A DNA stretch of 64,000 bases from Marinobacter caseinilyticus (GCF_011074955.1 NZ_WUQJ01000020.1:251103-315102), one strand, 5' to 3'; positions 9,248 through 18,867 are shown, numbered from the stretch's first letter. The notes: generated by a model from the letters alone, not told the origin. Numbers and translations are program-made.

Positions 9248-9369
9248 TGGATATTCTGGTCAATATCGGCGGTGTGTTACTCATGGCCGCCATCGTTGGC
9301 TGGTTCTGGTTCTCAGGCAAACGAACCGCCAAGCCGTCGTCACCCACCCAAGCCGATCACCACCATTGA
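9247..9369 (+). CDS. 40-residue membrane peptide with His tail
   Basis: The ATG overlaps the copA stop (TAATG) and has AAGGGG about 8 nt upstream. The product is [20 protein letters not shown], then a basic segment (SGKRTAKPS), ending in ADHHH. One membrane span and a possible metal-binding His tail are visible. Placement and translational coupling suggest a copper-handling accessory of CopA. The family is not known to me. Confidence 0.65.
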   Translation: MDILVNIGGVLLMAAIVGWFWFSGKRTAKPSSPTQADHHH

Positions 9370-9379
9370 GGGCGTTACC

Positions 9380-9823
9380 ATGACCATCAAAGCACTTAGC
9401 CTGGCGTTCGCCATGGCCATCAGCCCGCTGGCCTCGGCCGCCGGAGACGAGTCGGTTATCACGGTCTACAAGTCACCCAGCTGCGGCTGTTGTGGCGACT
9501 GGGTCAAGCATCTTGAGGCGAATGATTTCGAGGTGGCGGTGCGGGAAACCAACAACCTCAATCCGATCAAGATGGAGGCCGGACTGACGTCCGCCCTGGC
9601 CAGTTGCCATACCGCCTTTGTGGACGGTTATGTGATCGAGGGCCACGTGCCGGCCAACGACATTCGCCGGCTGATCGAACAGGCACCGAAAGCCAAAGGC
9701 CTCACCGTGCCGGGCATGCCCGCCGGTTCCCCCGGCATGGAAATGGGGAACCGACAGGACGCTTATCAGGTGTTGTTGTTCAATGACGAGGGTCAGACCC
9801 GGGTGTTTGCTGACTACCCGTGA
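9380..9823 (+). CDS. DUF411 exported metal-binding protein
   Basis: The 147-residue protein has a signal peptide (about 1-21, ending ASA-A) and the DUF411 hallmark YKSPSCGCCGDWVKHL, with Cys35, Cys37 and Cys38, followed by ASCHTAFVDGYVIEGHVP and a Met-rich stretch (PGMPAGSPGMEMG). DUF411 proteins commonly accompany copper-resistance genes and are thought to bind copper in the periplasm. It starts 10 bp after the small His-tail peptide and is the last gene of the merR-copA operon. Confidence 0.85.
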   Translation: MTIKALSLAFAMAISPLASAAGDESVITVYKSPSCGCCGDWVKHLEANDFEVAVRETNNLNPIKMEAGLTSALASCHTAFVDGYVIEGHVPANDIRRLIEQAPKAKGLTVPGMPAGSPGMEMGNRQDAYQVLLFNDEGQTRVFADYP

Positions 9824-9855
9824 GTTCTGGCGCTTGCGCCTGCCTTAGCAACTCC

Positions 9856-9887
9856 TTGATTAGGGACCGTTTGAGCGGGAATTGCGG
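9856..9887 (+). repeat. Short dispersed motif, copy B
   Basis: The core TTGATTAGGGACCGTTT (9856-9872) and AATTGCGG (9880-9887) match copy A at 1816-1857, with the internal gap shortened from 17 to 7 nt. This copy lies about 90 bp before the RNase II start. Confidence 0.35.
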
Positions 9888-9974
9888 ATGTGCCGTCGTC
9901 AGGGTCTGACTCAGAACCTCATAACCGGTATACTCCCGCACATACTCATTCTTATCCCAGTCAGGTTCTTTTGC

Positions 9975-11945
9975 ATGCTAAACGCCGACGCCCTCCAGCA
10001 GTTGCGCCAGCTCAAAACCGATATCGAAGCGACCAAGGTAGTGTTCCCCGGCACGATCAAGGCAACCAACGGCCGCTTCGGATTTGTTGCCCTGGACGAT
10101 GGCCGCGATCTGTTTCTGCCCCCGGAAGAAATGCAGAAGGTGTTACCCGGCGACCGGGTACAGGTCACCGAACAGCCTGGCGACAACGGAAAAACCCAGG
10201 CCGCCATCGACGAACTGCTGGAAACACGCCTGACCACCTTCGTGGGTAAGTACCTGGTTAAAGGCAAGGGTCACTTCGTGGTGCCCGAAACCCCCGGCAT
10301 CAATCGCTGGATTTTCATTCCTCCGCAAAAACGCCTTAATGCCGAACCCGATGACTTCATTTATTGCGAAATCATCCGGCACCCGATCAAGGATGGCAAA
10401 GGCCAGGCCGGTATCCGCCGCATTCTGGGCAAAGCCAACCAGCCCGGCATCGAGCGTGCGTTTACGCTGGCGACATTTGATCTCGAGGACGCCTGGCCGG
10501 CGGCCGTCGATAACCAGGCCAACAGCCTGAGTGAAGACGCCATCGCAAACGACACGGTGGCCCGTGAAGACCGAACCGAACGCCCCTATGTCACCATCGA
10601 CAGCCCTAACACCCAGGACATGGATGATGCCCTGCTGGCCGAGCCCAACGCCACCGGCTGGACCCTGTCGGTGGCGATCGCCGATCCAACGGCCCTGATC
10701 AAACAAGGCAGCCCGGCCGAACTGCTGGCCCGGGAACGGGCCACCGCAATTTACTTTCCTGGCGAACCACGGCCCATGCTGCCGGATGCCATCAGCACGC
10801 GATTGTGTTCGCTGATGCCCGAGGTAAACCGGCTGGCGCTGATCTGCGATGTGCAGGTTAATAACGACGGCAGTCTGGGGGACTACAGTTTCCACCAGGC
10901 CGTGATTCATTCGAAGGGGAAACTCAGCTACGACCTGGTCGCCAACGTGATCGAAGGGCGCGAGGATGACGATACCCGAGCCTTGTCAGCGGAAGTGCTG
11001 AACAGTCTGGACCAGCTTCATCAGGTTGCCAGCGTGTTGCGCAAATGGCGTTCCAGGCACGCCTTGATGGGCGCGGAGCGTCAGGAATTCCGTATGCGTC
11101 TGGATGAAAACCGACGCATCCGTCAAATCGATCCGTCGGTTCAGAACGAAGCCCATCGGCTGGTGGAAGAGTGCATGATCGCGGCCAATCGCAGCGTCGC
11201 CAATTTCCTAACGCGCCAGGGCCAGGGGCTGTTTATTCAGCATCCCGGTCTGCGGGAGGATCGCGCCGACAACATCCGTACGCTGCTGAAAACCTACGCC
11301 ACTGAGCTGGCCGACGTGGACCCGACTTCGCCGGAGGGGTTCAAGACCCTGATGCGGCAAACCGATTTGCCGGCCGCCGAGATCCCGATCAAGGCCGTTG
11401 TCTCCCGCCAGTTGGCACGCGCCGAATTGTCGTTCACGCCAGCACCGCATCAGGGCATGGGGCTGGAAGCGTACACCACCTTCACCTCACCCTTGCGCAA
11501 ATTCAGCGATTTCTACGTCCATCGGCTGCTGAAATCGGTGCTTTGGCAGCAGCCGCTGAAAGTACTCACCAACGCGGAACTGGAACAACTGCAAGCCGCC
11601 CAGATCAAGGCACGTCAGGCTGCCAACAGCCTGGAAACCTGGCTCAAGTGCGATTTCGCCAAGCAACTGGGCAATGCCAACTTGACCGGCGTTATCAGCC
11701 GGACAATTCCAGCCGGTTTTTTCGTTCGTCTGGACATAAATGGCCTGGAAGGCTTCGTGAACTGTAAGTCCCTGGAGGGGAAATTCAGTTTCGACCCAGT
11801 GACGTTGCGACTGAAAGGGAAAAAACGATTCTTCCAGATCGAACAGGCCGTCACCGTCACCCTCGCAGGCGTCGACGACGAACGTAAGCAGATCAATTTC
11901 AACCTGGTGGAGCCCGCTCAGGACGAACCCCAAACACCCGCTTGA
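9975..11945 (+). CDS. rnb: Exoribonuclease II (RNase II)
   Basis: The 656-residue protein is close to the length of E. coli RNase II and well short of RNase R. It has an N-terminal cold-shock/OB region (VVFPGTIKATNGRFGFV), the RNB catalytic domain, and a C-terminal S1 region (LTGVISRTIPAGFFVRLD). The four acidic residues of the active site are visible as Asp209, Asp215, Asp217 and Asp218 in DSPNTQDMDDALL. RNase II degrades RNA 3' to 5'. The ATG at 9975 is chosen because the upstream extension to 9882 is unlike the family. Confidence 0.9.
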   Translation: MLNADALQQLRQLKTDIEATKVVFPGTIKATNGRFGFVALDDGRDLFLPPEEMQKVLPGDRVQVTEQPGDNGKTQAAIDELLETRLTTFVGKYLVKGKGHFVVPETPGINRWIFIPPQKRLNAEPDDFIYCEIIRHPIKDGKGQAGIRRILGKANQPGIERAFTLATFDLEDAWPAAVDNQANSLSEDAIANDTVAREDRTERPYVTIDSPNTQDMDDALLAEPNATGWTLSVAIADPTALIKQGSPAELLARERATAIYFPGEPRPMLPDAISTRLCSLMPEVNRLALICDVQVNNDGSLGDYSFHQAVIHSKGKLSYDLVANVIEGREDDDTRALSAEVLNSLDQLHQVASVLRKWRSRHALMGAERQEFRMRLDENRRIRQIDPSVQNEAHRLVEECMIAANRSVANFLTRQGQGLFIQHPGLREDRADNIRTLLKTYATELADVDPTSPEGFKTLMRQTDLPAAEIPIKAVVSRQLARAELSFTPAPHQGMGLEAYTTFTSPLRKFSDFYVHRLLKSVLWQQPLKVLTNAELEQLQAAQIKARQAANSLETWLKCDFAKQLGNANLTGVISRTIPAGFFVRLDINGLEGFVNCKSLEGKFSFDPVTLRLKGKKRFFQIEQAVTVTLAGVDDERKQINFNLVEPAQDEPQTPA

Positions 11946-12020
11946 AAAGCCAATGCATGGCGCCCAATGTAAGGTATAGGAACAGCGCCCACGTCAGCAA
12001 TTGTGCAGGAGGGTAAGACC

Positions 12021-12221
12021 ATGCGGCCCGACGAGTTTTTGAAGAAATACGGTTTTGATGAAGACGAGGAAGAGCGGGACCACAGCCTACGCCATAATGC
12101 GATGGAGCACGCCAAGCACCTGAAAAGGCCCCATGCCGGCACCCCGCATGACTGGGAAGATTGGGAGCGTTATCGGGAGGAACACCCGGACGATGTTGAA
12201 CCCGAGGACGACGACGCCTGA
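12021..12221 (+). CDS. Small acidic hypothetical protein
   Basis: A strong ribosome-binding site (GCAGGAGGG) stands 8 nt before the ATG. The 66-residue product begins MRPDEFLKKYGFDEDEEERD and is very rich in Asp, Glu and His, ending EPEDDDA. It has no membrane span and no recognised family. It follows the RNase II gene by 75 bp; a bulged hairpin (AGCCC/GGGCT, roughly 12226-12250) lies just after it. Confidence 0.7.
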   Translation: MRPDEFLKKYGFDEDEEERDHSLRHNAMEHAKHLKRPHAGTPHDWEDWERYREEHPDDVEPEDDDA

Positions 12222-12387
12222 TAAAGCCCAACGGCCCTGCCGAACGGGCTGTCCTTGTCACTCAGGAAGCGCTGACAGGCCTCTTGGCCAAGGCTCCGGC
12301 GTCATCCCGCGGGGCGGGGTAGCAGCAAAGTGGGGACAAGGTAACGACAGGAAGGGTCCGTGCGGTGCCGCCCAACGGGCGTGCGCG

Positions 12388-13299
12388 CTAAGCTTCCTGC
12401 ACCGCCGTTTCCGGGTTCAGTATCCGCTCAATACGCTGATCCTTGGCCTCCCAGATTGAGGACACCCAGCTACGGACATCACCGCGCTTTTTCTCATCCT
12501 GATTACGTAGCTCCGTTGGAATCGGAACGATCTCAATCACCATATCGACCTCGGCGACGCGGCCGCACAGGAAGTCCCAAAACGTCGGGGCGCCTTTCGG
12601 ATAGGTAATGGTCACATCCACCAGGGTTTCAATCGAATCCCCCATCGCGTCCAGCACGAACGACACACCGCCGGCTTTGGGTTTCAACAGGTGCTTGTAG
12701 GGTGAGCGCTGCTGCGCATGCTTGGCGGGGGTAAACCGGGTGCCTTCCACAAAGTTCATCACGCTGACCGGGGTCGCGCGAAATTTTTCGCAGGCCTTGC
12801 GCGTGGTTGCCATATCCTTGCCCCGCATTTCCGGGTGCTTGGCCAGGTATTCCTTGGAGTAACGCTTCATAAACGGAAAATCCAGTCCCCACCAGGCCAA
12901 TCCGATGACGGGCACCCAGATCAGCTCTTTCTTGAGAAAGAATTTCAGGAACGGCGCCTTGCGATTGAATACCCGCTGCATGGCGAAAATGTCGACCCAG
13001 CTCTGATGGTTGCTCAGCACCAGGTACCAGCTCTGTCGCTTGAGTTGGTCATCGCCCTCAACACGCCACTGGGTGCTTTGTGTCAGCTTCATCCACCCGG
13101 TGTTACACGCCACCCAGGATTCCGACAACACAATGATCAGCTTGGTGCAGAGTACCCGCCAGCCCTGATGTGGGATCATCAGTTTTAACAGGGCCGGAAT
13201 GTAGAGCAACAAACACCAGAAAACGGTGTTGACGGCCAGCAGGGTGGCGGCGATAACGCCCAGCAACGGTGCGGGAAGAAAGCTCAGCATGGGAAGCAT
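12388..13299 (-). CDS. YihG-like membrane acyltransferase
   Basis: The 303-residue protein belongs to the PlsC/LPLAT superfamily, which transfers acyl groups to lysophosphatidic acid or related lipids at the inner membrane. The catalytic NHxxxxD block is NHQSWVD at 97-103, and the acceptor-binding block is FVEGTRFTP near 180. A hydrophobic N-terminus (about 10-43) anchors it. Overall it resembles E. coli YihG, which affects phospholipid acyl composition. It is divergent from the PhaC-like hydrolase, with a 216-bp gap. Confidence 0.85.
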   Translation of the reverse strand: MLPMLSFLPAPLLGVIAATLLAVNTVFWCLLLYIPALLKLMIPHQGWRVLCTKLIIVLSESWVACNTGWMKLTQSTQWRVEGDDQLKRQSWYLVLSNHQSWVDIFAMQRVFNRKAPFLKFFLKKELIWVPVIGLAWWGLDFPFMKRYSKEYLAKHPEMRGKDMATTRKACEKFRATPVSVMNFVEGTRFTPAKHAQQRSPYKHLLKPKAGGVSFVLDAMGDSIETLVDVTITYPKGAPTFWDFLCGRVAEVDMVIEIVPIPTELRNQDEKKRGDVRSWVSSIWEAKDQRIERILNPETAVQEA

Positions 13300-13515
13300 C
13301 CATTATGATTCAGAAATCTGTGCTGCATCATAACAATGCAAAGCGTCTGTGGGCAGCCATTGGATGACCAAATTGCCAGTCACTCTGGACGGTCTCGCCA
13401 CTGCGCTGTCCTCTTCAGACCGTATACTGGCCGACACGCCCCTGTGCCGGACGGTGCGCAAAGGGGCCACTACTGACTTTATCCAACACTTTTCACCCAT
13501 CAACCCGAGCGCTCA

Positions 13516-14667
13516 ATGAAACGACTGATTCCATCCGCTGTTAACAAAGCCGCTGCACTCAGCCGTCACTCCGCCCGGTATGCGGGCAACGCCTTTGACC
13601 GCCTCTTTCGGGCAACCAGCCTGGTTCAGGCCGGCCAGACACCCTTTGAAACGCTGCACGACAACGGCCTGGTCAGTTTGCGGTATTATCCGCCGCTGAC
13701 CGACGACACCATCGAACTGGACGGGATGACCATTCCGGTCGCGCCAGCCCGGCACCGGACCCCAATTGTGATCGTGCCACCGCTGGCGGTTAACATGCTG
13801 ATTTACGACCTGCTGCCGCAGCGCAGCCTGGTTCGCTACCTGCGCGCGCGAGGGTTTGAAGTCTACCTGATCAACTGGGGGGTGCCGACTCGTGCGCACA
13901 GTCACTACAACCTGCACACTTACGTGGCTGAGTTGTTACCCGAATACCTGAACCACGTGCGCGAACACAGCGGTGAACAGGCATTGTCACTGCACGGCTG
14001 GAGCATGGGCGGCATGTTCACTCTGTTTTACGCAGCCTTGAGCCAGGACCAGCATATCCGCAATGCGATTGTGCTCGGATCGCCGATCGACAGCCACGCC
14101 TCCGGCCTGATGGGATTGATGACACAGAAGTTCAGCGCGGCGGCGGAGGCGGTACGCAAACGCACCGGGTTTCACCTTCACGACCTCAAACCGCACTGGT
14201 TTCACAGCCCCGGCTGGGCCAACACCCTGGGTTTCAAGCTAACCAATCCGATTGGCAGCGTGATGGGTTACTGGGAGGTGGTGGTGCGTCTGGGCGACCG
14301 TGAATTCATTGCCAACCATGCCTCCACCTCGGCGTTTCTGGACCGCATGGTGGCGTATCCGGGCGGGGTTGTTCAGGACACGGTGGTCCGGGTCTGGATC
14401 GACAACCAGCTTTCCGACGGCCAGATCCAGATCGGTGACGACTTGGCCCGCCTGGAAAACGTCAATGCCAATCTGCTGGCCATCGCCGGCCAGAACGACA
14501 CTCTGGTCACACCGGCGGCGGCTGAGCGGGTGATGGATCATGTCGCCTCCACGGACAAGACCTTTCGAGTCATTCCCGGCGGGCACATGGGCATCCTGGC
14601 CGGCAGCAAGGCGCCACGAAGCAGCTGGCTGGCGTTGGCGGACTGGCTCGCTGAGCGCTCTGACTGA
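13516..14667 (+). CDS. PhaC-like alpha/beta hydrolase with Ser nucleophile
   Basis: The 383-residue protein resembles class III polyhydroxyalkanoate synthase subunits (IVIVPPLAVNMLIYDLLPQRSLVRYLRARGFEVYLINWG). The nucleophile elbow is GWSMGG with Ser163, where true PHA synthases carry Cys (GxCxG). The Asp (AGQNDTLV) and His (GGHMG) of the triad are present. The change suggests a hydrolase or acyltransferase rather than a polymerising synthase. No phaA, phaB or phasin gene is nearby. It ends 4 bp before the convergent HAD gene. Confidence 0.75.
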   Translation: MKRLIPSAVNKAAALSRHSARYAGNAFDRLFRATSLVQAGQTPFETLHDNGLVSLRYYPPLTDDTIELDGMTIPVAPARHRTPIVIVPPLAVNMLIYDLLPQRSLVRYLRARGFEVYLINWGVPTRAHSHYNLHTYVAELLPEYLNHVREHSGEQALSLHGWSMGGMFTLFYAALSQDQHIRNAIVLGSPIDSHASGLMGLMTQKFSAAAEAVRKRTGFHLHDLKPHWFHSPGWANTLGFKLTNPIGSVMGYWEVVVRLGDREFIANHASTSAFLDRMVAYPGGVVQDTVVRVWIDNQLSDGQIQIGDDLARLENVNANLLAIAGQNDTLVTPAAAERVMDHVASTDKTFRVIPGGHMGILAGSKAPRSSWLALADWLAERSD

Positions 14668-14671
14668 GCCG

Positions 14672-15355
14672 TTACCGGGTTACCGCCAGCTCCGACAGCG
14701 CATCCGACAGGCCATACAGATCCGGTATCACGGCCGAAGGCTGGAAGCCCCAGTCTTCAAACACCGTGGCCGGGTCGCGCTGAACCCAGATCGCCATCAG
14801 CCCGGCGGCACGGGCGCCGATGACGTCCCAGCCATTGCTCGACACCAGGCACAGCGGCTGATCCAGGGCGCCGGTGGCTCGGCGGGCATGGGTATATACG
14901 GCCGGGTCCGGTTTGAAGCTTTTGATATCGTCCACCGACACCAGGCCATCCAAGTGCTCCAACAGACGGTTGTGGCCCAGCACTTTCTTGAGCGCGGCAT
15001 GGGTACCGTTGGAAAATGCGAACTGCGGGTGGTGGCGCCCCAGCTCTTCCAATACCGGCTCGGCGTCGGGGAACGCCGGCAACGACAGATACGCCGTCAT
15101 CAACTCGTCTTCGCGCTTTTTACTGAGGGCAAAGCCGTAGCTCTTCATCGCGGTCTGCAAGGCCTGACGGGTGCAGACCCCGAACTCCTCGTATACGCGC
15201 ATCAGGCCACGCCGGAATGAGAACTCCAGTTGTTTCTGGCGCCACAACTGGCTTACCTGCGGCGCCGCATCGCCGACATCCGTCTGCAACTGCTCGGCCA
15301 TGCCCTGCGGGTCCACCAAAGTGCCGTACACATCAAAGGCCAGATAAATCGTCAT
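14672..15355 (-). CDS. HAD-superfamily, type II haloacid dehalogenase-like protein
   Basis: The 227-residue protein has HAD motif I with Asp8 (FDVYGTLVDP), motif II (FSNGTHAAL), and a Lys-containing motif III (KSFKPDPAVY) followed by SSNGWDVIGARAAG, the layout of L-2-haloacid dehalogenases. That family hydrolyses short 2-haloacids through an aspartyl intermediate, although close relatives are general phosphatases. The ATG at 15355 places motif I at the N-terminus, as is usual. Confidence 0.8.
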   Translation of the reverse strand: MTIYLAFDVYGTLVDPQGMAEQLQTDVGDAAPQVSQLWRQKQLEFSFRRGLMRVYEEFGVCTRQALQTAMKSYGFALSKKREDELMTAYLSLPAFPDAEPVLEELGRHHPQFAFSNGTHAALKKVLGHNRLLEHLDGLVSVDDIKSFKPDPAVYTHARRATGALDQPLCLVSSNGWDVIGARAAGLMAIWVQRDPATVFEDWGFQPSAVIPDLYGLSDALSELAVTR

Positions 15356-15622
15356 CTTGCACACTCTCCTGCTAGTTGGACCACTCACCGGCGCTGGCAA
15401 AGGCGGTCGTGACACGGCCCGCCCGACTCAAAGCCGCGAACATCGCCGGGGCCATGGTTCACCGGGGGTGCGAATCCTGAACGGATCATGCCGTCACTGT
15501 ACCGAATTCGCACGCCCTGTGTCGTGCTGCCGGCGATTTACGGCCAGTGCCTCAGTATAAAATTCGCACCGTTGCCGACTGCACTCTGGCCCGAACGAGC
15601 TCTACGCCCTACACTGGAAAGC

Positions 15623-16525
15623 ATGAATACAATTGATGAATACAACCTCGATGTCCGGGCACTCTCGGTGTTGATTGCCGTCCATGACACCGGCAGCGTT
15701 TCCCGCGCAGCGGTACGGCTGGGGGTCAGCCAATCGGCCGTCAGTCATACTCTGGACCGCCTTCGCCAGGCGCTGGGGGATCCGCTGTACGTAAAGTCGG
15801 GCCGCGGCATCACGCCTACCCGCTACACTTTGCAAACCGTGCCGCACGTGCGCCAACTGGTGGATGACCTGCGCGCCCTATCGGTCGGCCCGCCGTTCTC
15901 CCCGGCCCAGGCGGAATTCACCTTCACGATCGCCGCCAACGATTACCAGCGCGACCTGCTGTTACCCCCGCTGATGCACACCCTACGGGAAACCGCGCCC
16001 GGCATCCGTCTGCAGGTGATGCCGTCGGGCATTCCCAGTGCCGACATGCTGCGGCAGGACATCTGCGATCTGATCATCTCACCGCACCCGCCCGCCGTTG
16101 GCGATGTCATGCAACGGGGATTGCTGACCGATCAAATGACGGTATTTTACGACCCGCACAAACGGCAGGCACCCGCCAATCTGGCGGATTACCTGCACAG
16201 CCAGCACATCGGCATTCTGTTTGCGACCGGTGAGCGAATGGCGCTGGAAGGTGCGTTGCAGGCCCAGGGCCTGGCTCGGGATATTGCCGTGACCGTTTCC
16301 AATTTTTCCGGTCTGCCGGGATTCCTGAAAGGCACAAACCTATTGGCGACCGCGCCCCGCCGCATGAGTGAGCACTTACTGAAAGAGTTTGCCCAGGCGC
16401 CCCTGCCCTTCACGATCAAGCCCTTCACACTGCTCATGCTGTGGCACCAGCGCAATCAGGACGATTCCGCCCACCGCTGGCTGCGGCAACAGCTGGTCGC
16501 GGTCGCCCGGCACCTGACGGACTGA
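15623..16525 (+). CDS. LysR-family transcriptional regulator
   Basis: The 300-residue protein has the LysR N-terminal helix-turn-helix (LSVLIAVHDTGSVSRAAVRLGVSQSAVSHTLDRLRQALGDPLYV) and a substrate-binding-type effector domain. The ATG at 15623 gives typical length and HTH position. It is divergent from the HAD gene by 267 bp and is followed 25 bp later by a Bcr/CflA exporter, so control of either neighbour is possible. The inducer is unknown. Confidence 0.85.
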   Translation: MNTIDEYNLDVRALSVLIAVHDTGSVSRAAVRLGVSQSAVSHTLDRLRQALGDPLYVKSGRGITPTRYTLQTVPHVRQLVDDLRALSVGPPFSPAQAEFTFTIAANDYQRDLLLPPLMHTLRETAPGIRLQVMPSGIPSADMLRQDICDLIISPHPPAVGDVMQRGLLTDQMTVFYDPHKRQAPANLADYLHSQHIGILFATGERMALEGALQAQGLARDIAVTVSNFSGLPGFLKGTNLLATAPRRMSEHLLKEFAQAPLPFTIKPFTLLMLWHQRNQDDSAHRWLRQQLVAVARHLTD

Positions 16526-16550
16526 TTCATCACTTATTGTCATAGGTTGT

Positions 16551-17852
16551 ATGAAAGGCGCGGCCGTTATTGCAGGGGTCTGGGCGAGTAGACTGTCGGC
16601 TGAATTCATCACTCTTCGGACAACCGTGCTCGTACTCACCAGTATCTGGACCACCATTTTGCTTGCCGCCGCCGTAGCCCTGGGACCACTGGCCACGGAC
16701 ATGTACCTGCCCGCACTGCCGTCCATGGGCGCGAACCTGAACGCCGGCACCGATCAGATTCAACTCACCCTGAGCATCTACATGGCCGGGTTTGCGATCG
16801 CACAACTGGTGTGTGGCCCACTGGCGGACCGGTTTGGCCGCAAGCCCATCATGATTGGCGGATTCATTCTGTTCGCTTTGGCCAGCCTGGGCTGCGCCCT
16901 TGCCACCAGTATCGATACGTTGTTGTTGTGCCGGTTTTTGCAGGCGCTGGGTGGCTCCGCCGGCCCGGTTCTCGGGCGTGCGGCCATACGAGACATTTAT
17001 ACCCCCCGAGAAGCCGCCCGTATCATGGCGCTGCTGGCCAGCATTATGGCCCTGGCGCCGGCCGTGGCCCCGACCCTGGGTGGCCTGCTGCTCGGCGGTT
17101 TTGGCTGGTCATCGATTTTCCTGGCGCTGGGGATTTATTCGCTGGTGATGGCGCTGGTCATCGCCTTCGGCATCCCCGAGCCACTGGCTCCCGCCCACCG
17201 CCAAAGCCTCCGGCCAGGACACCTGCTGCGCAATTATCGCAGCATTGCCCTGGACCCCAGCTTTGTTGGTTACACCCTGACCAATTCCCTGGTGTTTGGT
17301 GGCTTGTTTGCCTTCCTGTCCGGATCGTCTTTCGTGCTGATTGATTTTTTGGGCGTGAAAGCCGAACACTTTGGCTTTTACTTCGCCAGCATCGTGGCCG
17401 GCTACATTCTTGGCAATCTGACCGCGATGCGCCTCGGACGGCGATTGCTGCCCGACCAGATATTGTTGCGGGGTCTGATGATCGCCACGGTGGGCGGCAC
17501 CCTGATGGCGCTGCTGGCGTGGGAAAAACACTTTTCCGTTGCCGCCGTGATGTTGCCCCAGGCTGTGTTCATGATCGGAGTGGGTATGGTGTTGCCACAG
17601 ACCATGGCCGGCGCGCTCGCTAATTTTCCCACCATGGCCGGGTCCGCGTCCGCGTTGTTCGGCTGCGTGCAGATGGCGGTGGCGGCGGCCATCGGCATGC
17701 TGGTCGGCCACCTTCATACCGGCACCTCCCTGGTCATGGCGTTGACCATTGCCAGCTGTGGCATTGCCGCACTGATCGCCTACCTGGCGCTGGTACAGCG
17801 CTTTCCCGCCCGCGGTTTTGGGACCGCTGAACCGAGTGTCTCGTCCGGTTGA
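16551..17852 (+). CDS. Bcr/CflA-family MFS drug efflux transporter
   Basis: The 433-residue protein has about 12 membrane spans, the family start signature LGPLATDMYLPALPSMGANL and the MFS loop motif GPLADRFGRKPIMIGGF. Members export bicyclomycin, chloramphenicol, sulfonamides or cysteine by proton antiport. A GTG at 16626 would give a more usual N-terminus; no strong ribosome-binding site decides. It follows the LysR gene and may be its target. Confidence 0.85.
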   Translation: MKGAAVIAGVWASRLSAEFITLRTTVLVLTSIWTTILLAAAVALGPLATDMYLPALPSMGANLNAGTDQIQLTLSIYMAGFAIAQLVCGPLADRFGRKPIMIGGFILFALASLGCALATSIDTLLLCRFLQALGGSAGPVLGRAAIRDIYTPREAARIMALLASIMALAPAVAPTLGGLLLGGFGWSSIFLALGIYSLVMALVIAFGIPEPLAPAHRQSLRPGHLLRNYRSIALDPSFVGYTLTNSLVFGGLFAFLSGSSFVLIDFLGVKAEHFGFYFASIVAGYILGNLTAMRLGRRLLPDQILLRGLMIATVGGTLMALLAWEKHFSVAAVMLPQAVFMIGVGMVLPQTMAGALANFPTMAGSASALFGCVQMAVAAAIGMLVGHLHTGTSLVMALTIASCGIAALIAYLALVQRFPARGFGTAEPSVSSG

Positions 17853-18144
17853 GTGATTAAGCCACTGAACCATTGAGCGTCTTGAATGCGATGCCCGGTG
17901 GCAAGCGACTGAAGACCCTTCATCAAGGGCTGGCAACACCGACCAGAGCCCTCCACGTCATGCCGTTGATTCACCGATTCACCACACGAAACGCAAAAGC
18001 CAGACGCGTCCGTGTTCCGTGTCGGAGACCGATGCCATCACCCCTGAAGCCATTGGCGACGTGACGAGTCATCCAAAATCGACTAAACAGGAGTATGGTA
18101 ATCGGTGTAATGTTTTCCATTCCTGACACAAACTGGAGTTTCTG

Positions 18145-18642
18145 ATGAGCACAGTCACACTGGACGGTACCCCGCTGCAAATCAGCGGCACGTTTCCTTC
18201 TGTCGGCGATTCGGCGCCCGCCTTTACGCTGACCAATCAAGGCCTGGAAGAGACTGGCCTCGATGCCTACGCCGGTAAGCGCAAAATTCTGAACATCATT
18301 CCCAGCATCGATACCGGTGTCTGCGCCGCCTCGACCCGTAAGTTCAATGAAAAAGCTGGCAGCCTGGACAACACCGTGGTTCTCGTCGTCTCCGCCGACC
18401 TGCCCTTTGCCGCCGGCCGCTTTTGCGGTGCCGAGGGTCTGAAGGATGTGGTGCCCCTATCCACTTTCCGTAACTACAGTTTCCAGCAGGATTACGGCGT
18501 TGGGATTCAGGATGGCCCCCTGGCCGGACTCTGCGCCCGTGCCGTGGTGGTGTTGGATGAAAACAACAAGGTGATCCACAGCCAACTGGTCGGCGAAATC
18601 AAAGATGAGCCAGACTACGAGTCGGCCCTGAAGGCGTTGTAA
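18145..18642 (+). CDS. tpx: Thiol peroxidase Tpx (copy 1)
   Basis: The 165-residue Tpx-type 2-Cys peroxiredoxin carries the peroxidatic Cys60 ([11 protein letters not shown]) and resolving Cys94 (GRFCGAEG). Tpx reduces hydrogen peroxide and alkyl peroxides using thioredoxin. GGAG lies 7 nt before the ATG. A second full-length Tpx lies at 40056. The 290-bp gap before this gene has no obvious other gene. Confidence 0.93.
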   Translation: MSTVTLDGTPLQISGTFPSVGDSAPAFTLTNQGLEETGLDAYAGKRKILNIIPSIDTGVCAASTRKFNEKAGSLDNTVVLVVSADLPFAAGRFCGAEGLKDVVPLSTFRNYSFQQDYGVGIQDGPLAGLCARAVVVLDENNKVIHSQLVGEIKDEPDYESALKAL

Positions 18643-18661
18643 AGGAACCAGAGCCGACCCC

Positions 18662-18689
18662 ACCGCTTGACGGTGCTTCCGCAAGCGGT
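18662..18689 (+). terminator. Hairpin after tpx copy 1
   Basis: ACCGCTTG (18662-18669) and CAAGCGGT (18682-18689) form an 8-bp perfect stem with a 12-nt loop, 20 bp after the tpx stop. No T-run follows, so it may be a weak or Rho-assisted terminator or a 3'-stabilising structure. Confidence 0.4.
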
Positions 18690-18867
18690 TGGCGGCTCAC
18701 TTAACGTTCCGGCCGAGGCAGCCACGAATCCGCGTGACTGTGTCGTTGAACACTCACGCCGATGCACGCGCCGAAACCGAATGCTTTCGGCTGAACCGGA
18801 CACCCACGCGCTCTCTTCGCTACCCTGATTCGCCACTTTATCGCCACCCAGAGACCCTTCATCCTCC

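Noticed and set aside
17873-18064. 63-codon plus-strand frame between the exporter and tpx
   Set aside because: No ribosome-binding site, Arg-rich random composition, no recognisable feature.
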